Assembly (NCBI GenBank): GCA_041690035.1
Contig: JBDNFC010000105.1
Span: forward strand, 1 to 34,930
Direction: 5' to 3'
DNA: 34,930 bases
Source: CALSPH01 sp041690035
GTDB lineage: Bacteria; Bacteroidota; Bacteroidia; NS11-12g; UBA955
The translations under genes and the position numbers were made by a program. Below the pieces are notes generated by a model. The model was not told the origin of the DNA, made no database searches, and was given only the letters and a program-made list of their open reading frames with translations. Shown here piece after piece: positions 7,753 through 15,744 of the stretch (within the stretch, counting starts at the first letter, position 1; every line of letters starts with the position of its first letter).

Positions 7753-8598
7753 ATGAACCTCAAATTATCAAAAATCAATATTTTACTTGCATTATTAATG
7801 GGTTTTAATTTTTATGCCTGTAAGAAAGAAATAAATAAAGACGATAAACCCCCTGCTCAAAACACAGAAATTACTACTCCTCCAGAAAGTTTTGAATCAA
7901 AAGCTGTTATTGAGATGTTTACTGGAGAATGGTGTGATGCTTGCCCCCCTGGACAAACAAAATTAAAAGAACTAACGCTTGCTTACCCAAATAAAATTTA
8001 TGGTGTAAAAATCCATTATGCGGATTTTTTAGAAGGCCCATTTTATAATTCATTGGCTCAAAATTTGGGCGGGGTGGGCGCCTACCCAACTGCGAGCGTT
8101 AATAGAAGTCCTGCAGTAAATGCTGGAAGCCAAACTGATTATGTGATCTACAGCAAGGAGTATTGGGAAACCAATGCAAATAGATTTATAAATAAAAAAG
8201 TGGGTATTGGATTAGCCATGGAAAGCAAATTAGAAAATGGGAAAGTATCATTAAAAATTAAAACTTTTAGCAACGGAACTATTTCTGCCCTTAACGCCAA
8301 ATTAGTTGTATATATTATAGAAAACAATATTTTGGCATTAGAGCAAAAAGGGGCAGCTGCAGATTATAAACACTTTAATTCTGCAAGGGCTTTGCTAACA
8401 TCCGTGAGCGGTGATGCAATAAATATACCCGATATGGTAATAGCAGAAAAAAACTTTGCATTTGATTTGCCAACGAATTGGAATGCAAAAGAAATCTATT
8501 TTTTGGCATTTATAGCCACCCAAGGGGGCAATACGAGTGAGCGAAATGTAATAAATGCTCAGCAAAGCCGATTGGGAGAAATTAAAAATTGGGATTAA
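7753..8598 (+). CDS. Omp28-like lipoprotein with thioredoxin-type CxxC
   Basis: A 281-aa exported protein. Residues 1-23 are a lipoprotein signal (hydrophobic core, lipobox FYAC, C23), followed by a charged and proline-rich linker. A thioredoxin-like domain starts near residue 50: VIEMFTGEWCDACPPG with the redox pair C61-x-x-C64, and later AYPTASVNR, where a proline precedes Thr as in thioredoxin cis-Pro loops. The layout matches the Omp28-related outer-membrane proteins of Bacteroidota. I start at the ATG at 7753; the in-frame TTG at 7735 is part of the promoter. It probably forms an operon with the methyltransferase gene 11 bp downstream. Confidence 0.82.
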   Translation: MNLKLSKINILLALLMGFNFYACKKEINKDDKPPAQNTEITTPPESFESKAVIEMFTGEWCDACPPGQTKLKELTLAYPNKIYGVKIHYADFLEGPFYNSLAQNLGGVGAYPTASVNRSPAVNAGSQTDYVIYSKEYWETNANRFINKKVGIGLAMESKLENGKVSLKIKTFSNGTISALNAKLVVYIIENNILALEQKGAAADYKHFNSARALLTSVSGDAINIPDMVIAEKNFAFDLPTNWNAKEIYFLAFIATQGGNTSERNVINAQQSRLGEIKNWD

Positions 8599-8609
8599 TT
8601 AAAATAAAT

Positions 8610-9341
8610 ATGATTAGGATTATCAGAAATATAAAAGACTTTTTACTCTACTTGCCTCTCACAATGGTTTTCAGTCCTTTTAATAAAATTTTTATCTTTT
8701 TATATCATTACAATAAGTTGATAAAATGGGTAAATGCCAATAAAAAAACAATCCCTTATTCAGATTTTTATAGTCCTGGCAGAACTCATAGCAAAAGAGA
8801 TAAGTATTATGATTATTTAAGCGACAATCTTGGCATCGTTGATTCTCAAATTTGTTTTTTAGAATTCGGTGTCGCAGCAGGAGCATCATTTAATTGGTGG
8901 TTGAAAAAAAATGAACACCCCAATTCCTGTTTTTTTGGCTTCGACACTTTCGAAGGTTTACCAGAAAGCTGGAATGGGCTTTATACAAAAGGCGACATGG
9001 CCTATCAAATGCCAAATATTAACGACCCTCGTGCCCTTTTATCTAAGGGATTATTTCAAGATACCTTGTATCCATTTATTAGCCAAAACATCCCCCAAAT
9101 AAATAATAGCCAAAAAAGAATTATACACTTAGATGCCGACTTATACTCTGCAACTGCATTTGTGCTTGCAGCAATGTATCCTTTAATAAAAAATGGAGAT
9201 ATCATCATGTTTGACGAGTTTAATGTGGCAACATCAGAATTTAAAGCCTATTTTGAGTTTATAAACAATTACTATGTGACCTTAAAACCTATTGCAGCAG
9301 CTAATAATTTTCACCATGTTGCTTTTGAGGTAATTATTTAA
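8610..9341 (+). CDS. TylF/MycF-like SAM-dependent methyltransferase
   Basis: A 243-aa class I methyltransferase-like protein of the macrocin-O-methyltransferase (TylF) family. Visible elements are FLEFGVAAG (residues 83-91, SAM-binding motif I), FFGFDTFEGLPE (109-119), LDADLYS (174-180, with acidic residues that bind metal in TylF relatives), and IIMFDEFN (198-205). The N-terminal 35 residues are hydrophobic and may associate with the membrane. The ATG at 8610 lies 11 bp after the upstream stop; a TTG at 8589 would overlap the previous gene and is less likely. In Bacteroidota such enzymes often modify sugars or surface glycans, but the substrate is unknown here. Confidence 0.82.
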   Translation: MIRIIRNIKDFLLYLPLTMVFSPFNKIFIFLYHYNKLIKWVNANKKTIPYSDFYSPGRTHSKRDKYYDYLSDNLGIVDSQICFLEFGVAAGASFNWWLKKNEHPNSCFFGFDTFEGLPESWNGLYTKGDMAYQMPNINDPRALLSKGLFQDTLYPFISQNIPQINNSQKRIIHLDADLYSATAFVLAAMYPLIKNGDIIMFDEFNVATSEFKAYFEFINNYYVTLKPIAAANNFHHVAFEVII

Positions 9342-9505
9342 ATAAATGCAACTTTCTATAAGAAAAGCATTGGGTTTATTTAAAAATAAAATTAGATTTT
9401 GAAAACTAAAGAATAAGCAGTCTAAGTCTTCTTTATTCTTATTTAATTTAGAATCAAGAAAATATAAATCGTCATTTTTATTTTCAAATATTTAAAAATA
9501 AACTA

Positions 9506-9513
9506 TATCTTTG
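9506..9513 (+). promoter_or_regulatory. -7 promoter box (TATCTTTG) for the LVIVD lipoprotein
   Basis: Exact TAnnTTTG, 4 bp before the ATG at 9518, implying a leaderless or nearly leaderless transcript. Confidence 0.5.
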
Positions 9514-9517
9514 TGAT

Positions 9518-10801
9518 ATGAAAATAGCTGTTCACAAAATATATTTAACTTTCATATTTGCGGTTTTCCTATTGTTGCATTACTCTTGCTCCAAAGTAAC
9601 TGGACCCATTTCTATGAAATACACCAAGGCTGAAGCCATTTATGGCGATTTAGACTCTATAAGAAATGTCGCCCTTTTAGAAGAATTTAAACCCATTGAT
9701 GTTCCTGTAGGTCATTTTATTGGAAAAGATTTCATCCTTATAGGTGAGCGTGGCTTGGGAATACATGTATATGACAATACCAACTTTTCTGCCCCAAAAA
9801 ATACGGCATTCTTGCGCATTCCATTTTGTAAAGAATATTATATAGATGGAGATTACTTGTATGCAGAATCTGGCTATGATTTATTAAAAATAAATATAAA
9901 AGATTTTAGAAACCCGTTTATCAGTTATAGGCTAAAAAATGCCTTTGCTGAGGCTATGTTTGATGATAAAGGAAGGGTTTTACTTGGCTTTATTTATAAC
10001 ACAGCCACAGACTATTTTGAGGCTGGCAGCCCAGAGGCGCTAGAAATTAAGAAACAAGGCAAATTGCATATAGATTATAATGGCAAAATGATACCCCTTT
10101 CCACAGTGCCCACTATGTTTGCAGGTAACAATGGAAAATCAAAAGGTACTATTAACAGAATTGGTACTTATTATAACCATGTATATATTGTAGGCAAAGA
10201 CAAACTTCACATATTTTCTTCTGAAGGAGAAAATATGACCAAGCACAGTCCTGTATCAATAGAAGATGCAAGTGAAACTGTATATATAGATAAAAATAGA
10301 CTATATATTGGCTCTGAATCTGCTGTAACTATTTACCTTTTAAACAATCTTTCATCACCTAGCAAAGCATCAAAAATAGACCACCTCACCTCTTGCGACC
10401 CTGTATTAGCAGATGGAGACATCGCCTATTCTACATTGCGGTCTCAATCTAATGAAGGATGTGATGGCACAGAAAATGTTTTAATAGTGATAGATGTTAC
10501 CAAATCTAAAAACGCAAGCGAAGTGAAAACACTTGAACTAGAAAGCCCGTATGGAATGACTTTGGTAAACAATGTACTCATCGTAGGCGAAGGCACAAAT
10601 GGCTTGAGCTTTTTTAATGTAAAAGATAGAAAATCGCCTGAATTTAAAGTTAGAAATAAAGATATTGTGGCCTATGATGTTATGGTGCATCCTGTAGATA
10701 ATGAAATTATAATCGTTACCAATCGTTTGGGAATTAAAGAATATAGGATTAATTGGAATACACTAGCATTGACCCAATTAGGTTCTATAAGCTATAAGTG
10801 A
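9518..10801 (+). CDS. LVIVD-repeat (beta-propeller) lipoprotein
   Basis: A 427-aa lipoprotein with signal peptide and lipobox HYSC (C24). The mature protein is a series of repeats of the LVIVD type, seen as IGERGLGIHVYDNTNFSAP, YAESGYDLLKINIKDFRNP, VLIVIDVTKSKNAS and IVGEGTNGLSFFNVKDRKSP, predicted to fold as a beta-propeller on the cell surface or in the periplasm. No catalytic motif is visible, and such proteins usually act as binding scaffolds. Its TGA overlaps the GTG start of the next gene (GTGA), so the two are translationally coupled and probably act together. An exact -7 box sits 4 bp before the ATG. Confidence 0.82.
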   Translation: MKIAVHKIYLTFIFAVFLLLHYSCSKVTGPISMKYTKAEAIYGDLDSIRNVALLEEFKPIDVPVGHFIGKDFILIGERGLGIHVYDNTNFSAPKNTAFLRIPFCKEYYIDGDYLYAESGYDLLKINIKDFRNPFISYRLKNAFAEAMFDDKGRVLLGFIYNTATDYFEAGSPEALEIKKQGKLHIDYNGKMIPLSTVPTMFAGNNGKSKGTINRIGTYYNHVYIVGKDKLHIFSSEGENMTKHSPVSIEDASETVYIDKNRLYIGSESAVTIYLLNNLSSPSKASKIDHLTSCDPVLADGDIAYSTLRSQSNEGCDGTENVLIVIDVTKSKNASEVKTLELESPYGMTLVNNVLIVGEGTNGLSFFNVKDRKSPEFKVRNKDIVAYDVMVHPVDNEIIIVTNRLGIKEYRINWNTLALTQLGSISYK

Positions 10802-11436
10802 AAAAAAATCTGATTTTTAGATCATTTACCCTCGCAGCAGGATTGGTAATCTCTATGCTTTTGTGCACTCCACTTTATGCCTTAAAAAAAGGTATAAGCG
10901 ATTTTAACATAAAAAAAATAAGCATTTATAATGGGAGATGGTCCCATGATTATGGTGTAATGTTTGGAGCTCTAAAATACTATAACTTTGGAATCCATTA
11001 CCACTTGAGCTATCAGGCTTTTAAAGCCATATCTTTTCAAGGAGGTATTGCAGTCAATAATTTTTATTATAATATTTATTCTACTTCTGATAAGCACCCC
11101 TTATCTATTATGTGGTTTCCAATAATCGTAGGTAGCCGCGTAAACTTGATTAGTAGCAGGGATAAAAGACACATAATAAATGCATATGGTAAAACTGGTA
11201 TTGCTTTTGCACCGTCTAGAGAAAGCAATAATATTAAATCGGAGCCCTTTTATGAATTCGGTTTAGGGTTGTCAAAGAAAATAAAATCAGGACGCAGCAA
11301 GCTTATTTTGGATGTTGGCATGCAAAATTATAAGCTTCAAGGCACGTTAATTTCTAGTTTTCAATCTACCATTGATTACAATTTGAATTTTAGATCCTAT
11401 TTAATTAGAATTTCATGGAGAAAGATAATTTCTTAA
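10798..11436 (+). CDS. Probable outer-membrane beta-barrel protein coupled to the LVIVD lipoprotein
   Basis: A 212-aa protein starting with GTG in a 4-bp GTGA overlap with the preceding stop. The N-terminus (MKKNLIFRSFTLAAGLVISM) with cleavage near YALKKG is a signal peptide. The mature sequence is rich in aromatic and alternating polar/hydrophobic strands (for example YNFGIHYHLSYQ, YEFGLGLSKKI, YLIRISWR), as in small outer-membrane barrels. No family name can be given with confidence. The coupling suggests that it anchors or exports the LVIVD lipoprotein, which is inference. A broken gene for a similar type of protein follows 41 bp later. Confidence 0.68.
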   Translation: MKKNLIFRSFTLAAGLVISMLLCTPLYALKKGISDFNIKKISIYNGRWSHDYGVMFGALKYYNFGIHYHLSYQAFKAISFQGGIAVNNFYYNIYSTSDKHPLSIMWFPIIVGSRVNLISSRDKRHIINAYGKTGIAFAPSRESNNIKSEPFYEFGLGLSKKIKSGRSKLILDVGMQNYKLQGTLISSFQSTIDYNLNFRSYLIRISWRKIIS

Positions 11437-11477
11437 TTAGTTTATGCTTGGATATTAAAAAAAAGCATATTTGTATA

Positions 11478-11967
11478 ATGAAATCAATTTTAACAGCCTG
11501 CATCTTTTTTGGCTTTTTATCGGTTTATAGTCAAACAGAAGTTTTAGATAATCGAAACAGCATCAGCTTATTGTTTAGGGGCGCTATTAGCAAAAACCCG
11601 GTAAATGAAATTTTTCAAACAAACCTTAGGTATGTAAGAAAAATAAAAAAAAATAGCCTTAGGTTCAGAAATTTCAATTATGCAAGTTACTGGTCAATTT
11701 GACAACTATGACAAATTTGGAATAGGCTTATTTGGACACTTTGCTATATCTAAAATATTTTATGCAAAACTTGGCTACCATGGTTCGCAAATAATAACAT
11801 CAGCAAGGGAAAACAATGCAATAGATTTTCTCCCTTTTATTTCATAAGGATTTAAACTGCATGCTTACAAAAATTTTGGAATCGCAGCTCAAATCAGAAA
11901 TACTACAATGTCAAAAAGCCTTCATTTACTAGCCTGGCTAAAGAGTGAATTGCAAATTTTAACTTGA
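11478..11967 (+). pseudogene. Frameshifted outer-membrane protein gene
   Basis: From the ATG at 11478 a signal peptide (MKSILTACIFFGFLSVYSQ) leads into a barrel-like sequence that stops at 11700. Coding continues in the +1 frame: removing one A from the nine-A run at 11645-11653 joins LRYVRKIKK to IALGSEISIMQVTGQFDNYD and on through FGIGLFGHFAISKIFYAKLG. That frame then meets a TAA at 11845-11847 and resumes as GFKLHAYKNFGIAAQIRN to a TGA at 11965-11967. There are thus at least two lesions, so it is probably a decayed gene and not a single sequencing error. A near-consensus -7 box (CATATTTG, 11466-11473) survives 4 bp before the ATG. It may be a decayed relative of the intact barrel gene just upstream. 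Confidence 0.7.
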
Positions 11968-12146
11968 TTATTTTCTTAATTTAACCTCGATAAAGCACAT
12001 ATTTTAGTCTTAAATATCTGCTTGTGGGCGGCTAAACAAAAAAGAAATCGGGAATCTTATAATAATATTAAAAAGCATAAAGCAAAATTGGTATCACCAA
12101 TAATTTATTAAATCTAAATTAAAAATAAAATTCGGCTTCAAAAACG

Positions 12147-12154
12147 TACTTTTG
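12147..12154 (+). promoter_or_regulatory. -7 promoter box (TACTTTTG) for the ABC-F gene
   Basis: Exact TAnnTTTG, 6 bp before the ATG at 12161. The in-frame TTG at 12152 is the end of this box and is not a start. Confidence 0.5.
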
Positions 12155-12160
12155 CAGCCA

Positions 12161-14032
12161 ATGAGCAACGTACTTTCAGTAGACAAAATTAGTAAATCAT
12201 ATGGCGAAAAATGGCTTTTTAATCAAATCACTTTTGGGTTAGAAAAGGGAGAAAAAGTAGCCATGGTTGGTGCCAATGGAACAGGAAAAACAACATTGCT
12301 AAGAACAATTGTAGGCTTAATACCTTCAGATGCAGGAATAATTGCAATGCAAAAGAATACAACACTTAGCTACCTTCCTCAAGAGCCCGAGTTACCTGCA
12401 AACTTAACCATCATGCAAACCCTATTCTCTGCAGACAATGTAATATCTGCAACAATAAAAGCCTATGAAAAAGCCATTGAAAACCCAGAAACAGATGGAG
12501 ACAATTTTCAATTTTTAATGGATGAAATGACTAGATTAGATGCATGGGATTATGATAAAAAAGCGAACCAAATATTGTCTAAACTTGGCATAACACAAAC
12601 AGATGTGCTCAATGAAACATTGAGCGGGGGGCAGAGGAAAAGAGTGGCTTTGGCCAAAATACTGCTAGAAAAACCCGACCTAATTCTAATGGATGAGCCC
12701 ACCAATCACCTAGACTTAGAAGCAATAGAATGGCTTGAAAACCTGCTAACAGCTCATCAAATAACCTTATTAATGGTTACCCACGACAGGTATTTCTTAG
12801 ATAATGTATGCACAAAAATAATAGAACTTGACCAAGGAAAACTGCATGTACACGAAGGCAACTATGCCTATTTTTTAGAACAAAAATCGCTGCGAATGCA
12901 AATAGAAAAAGTTGTGGTAGAAAAAGCTAAAAATCTTCTAATAAAAGAGTTAGAATGGATGAGAAGAATGCCAAAAGCAAGGGGAACGAAGTCTAAATCA
13001 CGCATTACTGCTTATTATGACTTAAAAGAGATTGCAAGCCAAAATATAGGAGGAACTGAACTGGAAATTGGGGTTCAAGCTAGCCGATTAGGAAATAAAG
13101 TTATTGAAATACATAATATTTCGCATGGTTTTAAAGACTTGCCTATTGTCAAAAATTTTACGTTTAATTTTAAAAGAAAAGATAAAATAGGTGTAATTGG
13201 CAAAAATGGCATAGGAAAAAGTACCCTATTGGATTTGCTAACACAAAAAATTACGCCAAATAAAGGGGAAGTAATTCATGGTAGCACCTTGCAAATAGGC
13301 TATTATACACAACATATTAATAACCTAAACCTAGATAATAGAATCATAGATGAGGTAAAAGAAATTGCTGAGTTTGTTTCATTGGGAAATGGAGATCAGA
13401 TAACGGTAAGCAAACTGTTAGAAATGTTTTTATTTCCACCAAAAGTGCAGCATACCCCCATTCATAAATTAAGTGGCGGAGAAAAAAGAAGGTTGCAATT
13501 ATTAAAAGTATTGGTAGCAAGTCCTAATTTTTTAATTTTGGACGAACCTACAAATGATTTGGATATTGATACTTTAAATGTTTTAGAAGATTTTTTATTT
13601 AATTTTGAAGGATGCCTACTGTTAGTTTCGCATGACAGGTATTTTATGGATAATCTGGTAGACCAATTGTTGATTTTTGAGGGCGAAGGGCTTATAAAAA
13701 ATTACCACGGTAACTATACTGACTATAGAGAAAATATAGTAGATGTGGCAGAAGAAAAAAAAGTAGTTGCACCAAAAAGCGCAATAGAAACTGCTAAAAA
13801 ACAAACTCAAAAAACCAAATTAAGTTATAATGAGCAAAGAGAGTTTGAACAATTGCAAATTGATATTGAAACTATTGAAACATTAAAAACTCAATTGACA
13901 CTTGAAATGGGCAATCAAATTTCTGATTTTGATATGCTTAATAAGTTAGCGCTTCAAATTGAAGATTGTAATATTAAAATTGAAAAAAAAACAATGCGAT
14001 GGCTAGAATTGTCTGAAATAATCAATGTCTAA
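12161..14032 (+). CDS. ABC-F ATPase, Uup type
   Basis: A 623-aa soluble protein with two fused ABC ATPase domains and no membrane segments, typical of ABC-F proteins that act on the ribosome. First domain: Walker A GANGTGKT (37-44), signature L154SGGQ, Walker B LILMDEPTNHLDLEA. Second domain: Walker A starting G347KNGIGKS, signature L437SGGE, Walker B FLILDEPTNDLD. Between them lies the basic interdomain linker with RRMPKARGTKSKSR. The C-terminal about 100 residues are charged and form a coiled coil (NEQREFEQLQIDIETIE region), as in Uup. The likely role is in translation or ribosome quality; DNA-related roles have been reported for Uup. It converges on yidD, and a shared AT palindrome lies between the two stops. 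Confidence 0.9.
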   Translation: MSNVLSVDKISKSYGEKWLFNQITFGLEKGEKVAMVGANGTGKTTLLRTIVGLIPSDAGIIAMQKNTTLSYLPQEPELPANLTIMQTLFSADNVISATIKAYEKAIENPETDGDNFQFLMDEMTRLDAWDYDKKANQILSKLGITQTDVLNETLSGGQRKRVALAKILLEKPDLILMDEPTNHLDLEAIEWLENLLTAHQITLLMVTHDRYFLDNVCTKIIELDQGKLHVHEGNYAYFLEQKSLRMQIEKVVVEKAKNLLIKELEWMRRMPKARGTKSKSRITAYYDLKEIASQNIGGTELEIGVQASRLGNKVIEIHNISHGFKDLPIVKNFTFNFKRKDKIGVIGKNGIGKSTLLDLLTQKITPNKGEVIHGSTLQIGYYTQHINNLNLDNRIIDEVKEIAEFVSLGNGDQITVSKLLEMFLFPPKVQHTPIHKLSGGEKRRLQLLKVLVASPNFLILDEPTNDLDIDTLNVLEDFLFNFEGCLLLVSHDRYFMDNLVDQLLIFEGEGLIKNYHGNYTDYRENIVDVAEEKKVVAPKSAIETAKKQTQKTKLSYNEQREFEQLQIDIETIETLKTQLTLEMGNQISDFDMLNKLALQIEDCNIKIEKKTMRWLELSEIINV

Positions 14033-14053
14033 AAATTTATAATTATAAATTTT
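14032..14053. terminator. AT-only palindrome between convergent ABC-F and yidD genes
   Basis: A perfect 22-bp palindrome, AAAATTTATAA / TTATAAATTTT, bounded by the two stop codons: the ABC-F TAA (14030-14032) and the yidD TAA (14052-14054 on the minus strand). It probably serves as a compact bidirectional terminator. It has no G+C in the stem, so its strength is uncertain. Confidence 0.45.
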
Positions 14054-14279
14054 ACGGCACAGGATTGCTGCCATGCCCTCCCCAAGGGTGGCATGATAAG
14101 ATGCGTTTAACCCCCAAGTAGCTCCCTTTCAATAATCCATATTTATTTAGCGCTTCTATCATATAATTACTGCAGGTGGGCTCATATCTGCATGCCATGG
14201 GCAAAAGCGGAGATATGGAATACTTATATACTTTTACCAACAATAGTAAGGGAAAAATAACAATTTTTTTAACTTTCAT
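14052..14279 (-). CDS. yidD: Membrane protein insertion efficiency factor YidD
   Basis: A 75-aa protein of the YidD family, associated with YidC-dependent insertion of inner-membrane proteins. The family pattern is complete: YKYSISPLLPMACRYEPTCS, YMIEALNKYG, KRILSCHPWGGHGSNPVP, with the three conserved cysteines. The N-terminus is an amphipathic or hydrophobic anchor. It overlaps rnpA by 11 bp, giving the standard order rpmH-rnpA-yidD; yidC is not adjacent here. Confidence 0.95.
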   Translation of the reverse strand: MKVKKIVIFPLLLLVKVYKYSISPLLPMACRYEPTCSNYMIEALNKYGLLKGSYLGVKRILSCHPWGGHGSNPVP

Positions 14280-14637
14280 TGTTAAACTTATTAAAAACTT
14301 TTTTCATAGCTGCGTCTATTTCCATGTAAGAAAGTTTGTTAGGAGAAATGTAGGTGATGCCTAATAAATAAAACTTGTCAGACGTACTAATTATTTGCTT
14401 ATTGAGCCTATAAGCTTCACGCATTTGTCGTTTTATTCTATTTCTATCGGTAGCAAGTTTAAACTTTTTTTTGGAAACAGTAAGTAAAACCTGATTATTA
14501 ATAAGAGTTTCATTGGTTTGCCAAAATAGCACCAATGGAAAAGATTTTATCGAAAGTTTACTTTTAAATAAAGATTCTATCAACAAAAGAGAACATAACT
14601 TTTCGCTTTTAGAAAAAGTAAGTTTATTTGATTTCAT
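14269..14637 (-). CDS. rnpA: Ribonuclease P protein component
   Basis: A 122-aa basic protein subunit of RNase P, which with the RNA subunit matures tRNA 5' ends. It has the RNR signature RNRIKRQMREAYR (residues 65-77), preceded by a beta-sheet segment LLTVSKKKFKLATD. Length and position downstream of rpmH are typical. It starts 42 bp after rpmH stops and overlaps yidD, so the three form one operon from the rpmH promoter. Confidence 0.94.
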   Translation of the reverse strand: MKSNKLTFSKSEKLCSLLLIESLFKSKLSIKSFPLVLFWQTNETLINNQVLLTVSKKKFKLATDRNRIKRQMREAYRLNKQIISTSDKFYLLGITYISPNKLSYMEIDAAMKKVFNKFNNES

Positions 14638-14679
14638 GGCTAAAAGCGCATCAAACCGCTAGGGCTCGCTTAGCCTAAA

Positions 14680-14838
14680 TTAGCGTTTGTGTCTATACTC
14701 GTCAGAAACAGTAAGTTTTTTTCTGCCTTTAGCTCTTCTAGCGGCAAGAACTTTTCTACCGTTGGCACTAGCCATACGCTCACGAAAACCGTGTTTATTT
14801 TTTCTTTTTCTGTTTGATGGTTGGTATGTTCTTTTCAT
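14680..14838 (-). CDS. rpmH: 50S ribosomal protein L34
   Basis: A 52-aa, very basic protein read from the ATG at 14838: it begins MKRTYQPSNRKRKNKHGFRE and continues through RMASANGRKVLAARRAKGRK, the universal L34 pattern, then a lineage tail KLTVSDEYRHKR. It is the first gene of the rpmH-rnpA-yidD operon. An exact -7 box lies 20 bp upstream. Confidence 0.97.
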   Translation of the reverse strand: MKRTYQPSNRKRKNKHGFRERMASANGRKVLAARRAKGRKKLTVSDEYRHKR

Positions 14839-14858
14839 TTTTTTGCTTAAAAGGGCTG

Positions 14859-14866
14859 CAAATGTA
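14859..14866 (-). promoter_or_regulatory. -7 promoter box (TACATTTG) for rpmH-rnpA-yidD
   Basis: Minus-strand exact TAnnTTTG, 20 bp before the rpmH ATG. Confidence 0.5.
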
Positions 14867-14988
14867 AATAATAATACTCACAAAATAAAATTAGTTCTGA
14901 TTTTTTTTCAATTTCATAAAGTGGGCAGGTAAAACGCTTACAAATACAGTCAATTTTTTTTGGCGAAGTCCCTAGCTTATTGCAAAAA

Positions 14989-15744
14989 TTATACTTTAAT
15001 ATCTTTAAGAAATGGCAAACTTTGCCTAATATTAGCCACCTCATCTAAATTTAATACAGTACATAAAATAGTTTCTTCATCAATAGCAGAAAGTATTTGT
15101 ACGCCCATTGGGTTCAAAATCTGAGAATATCCGTTATAAAATAATCCTTCACCATCATTACCTACCCTATTGCATGCCAAAACAAAAGATTGATTCTCTA
15201 TTGCCCGTGCTTTCAATAAAGTATTCCAATGGATAATTCTCTTTTCTGGCCAACTTGCGATGATTATTGCTGCATCATAATTCATAGTGTTACGCAGCCA
15301 TTCTGGAAACCTCAAATCGTAGCAAATAAAAAATGCCATTTTAAAACCACCTATGTTTAAAACCAATTTTTGCTCTCCTGGATGAAAAATTTCATCTTCT
15401 TTTGCCATTGAAAATAAATAATGTTTATCATAATGCCCCAAAACTTTGCTTTTATCTATCACCATTAACCGGTTATAATATTTGCGCTCAACATCAATAG
15501 CCAATGAACCACAAATAATAAACTTATCGCTCCAAAAATGCATCCAATTTAAAATTTTATCAGTATCATTTGGCAATATTTTAGAAACATCCATACTAAA
15601 TCCAGTTGCAAACATTTCTGGCAAAACCACCAATTTTGTATCTTTTGGCACTTTTTTTAAAATGGTGTCGAGCTTTTCTAAACTAGCTGCAACATTTTGC
15701 CAAACTGGCGCAAATTGTATGATTGCAATTGTTATACTTTGCAT
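14989..15744 (-). CDS. Omega-amidase (YafV/Nit2-like carbon-nitrogen hydrolase)
   Basis: A 251-aa nitrilase-superfamily amidase. The catalytic triad is visible: E43 in LPEMFATGF, K107 in HYDKHYLF, and C141 in ICYDLRFPEW. The FATGFSM segment after the glutamate is characteristic of the YafV/omega-amidase branch, which hydrolyses 2-oxoglutaramate or 2-oxosuccinamate to 2-oxoacid plus ammonia. It is cytoplasmic. It overlaps the 3' end of the upstream aminotransferase gene by 13 bp, so the pair is translationally linked. This fits the glutamine-transaminase/omega-amidase route, in which the aminotransferase makes the oxo-acid amide and this enzyme removes it. Confidence 0.88.
   Translation of the reverse strand: MQSITIAIIQFAPVWQNVAASLEKLDTILKKVPKDTKLVVLPEMFATGFSMDVSKILPNDTDKILNWMHFWSDKFIICGSLAIDVERKYYNRLMVIDKSKVLGHYDKHYLFSMAKEDEIFHPGEQKLVLNIGGFKMAFFICYDLRFPEWLRNTMNYDAAIIIASWPEKRIIHWNTLLKARAIENQSFVLACNRVGNDGEGLFYNGYSQILNPMGVQILSAIDEETILCTVLNLDEVANIRQSLPFLKDIKV

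Noticed and set aside
9400..9460. Intrinsic terminator after the methyltransferase gene
   Set aside because: An aagaataa/ttattctt pair is present, but the stem is almost all A-T with a long loop and no clear T tract.
12152..12160. TTG at 12152 as start of the ABC-F gene
   Set aside because: This TTG is the last part of the TACTTTTG promoter box; the ATG at 12161 fits the family. The same reasoning removes the TTG at 30950 for panD.
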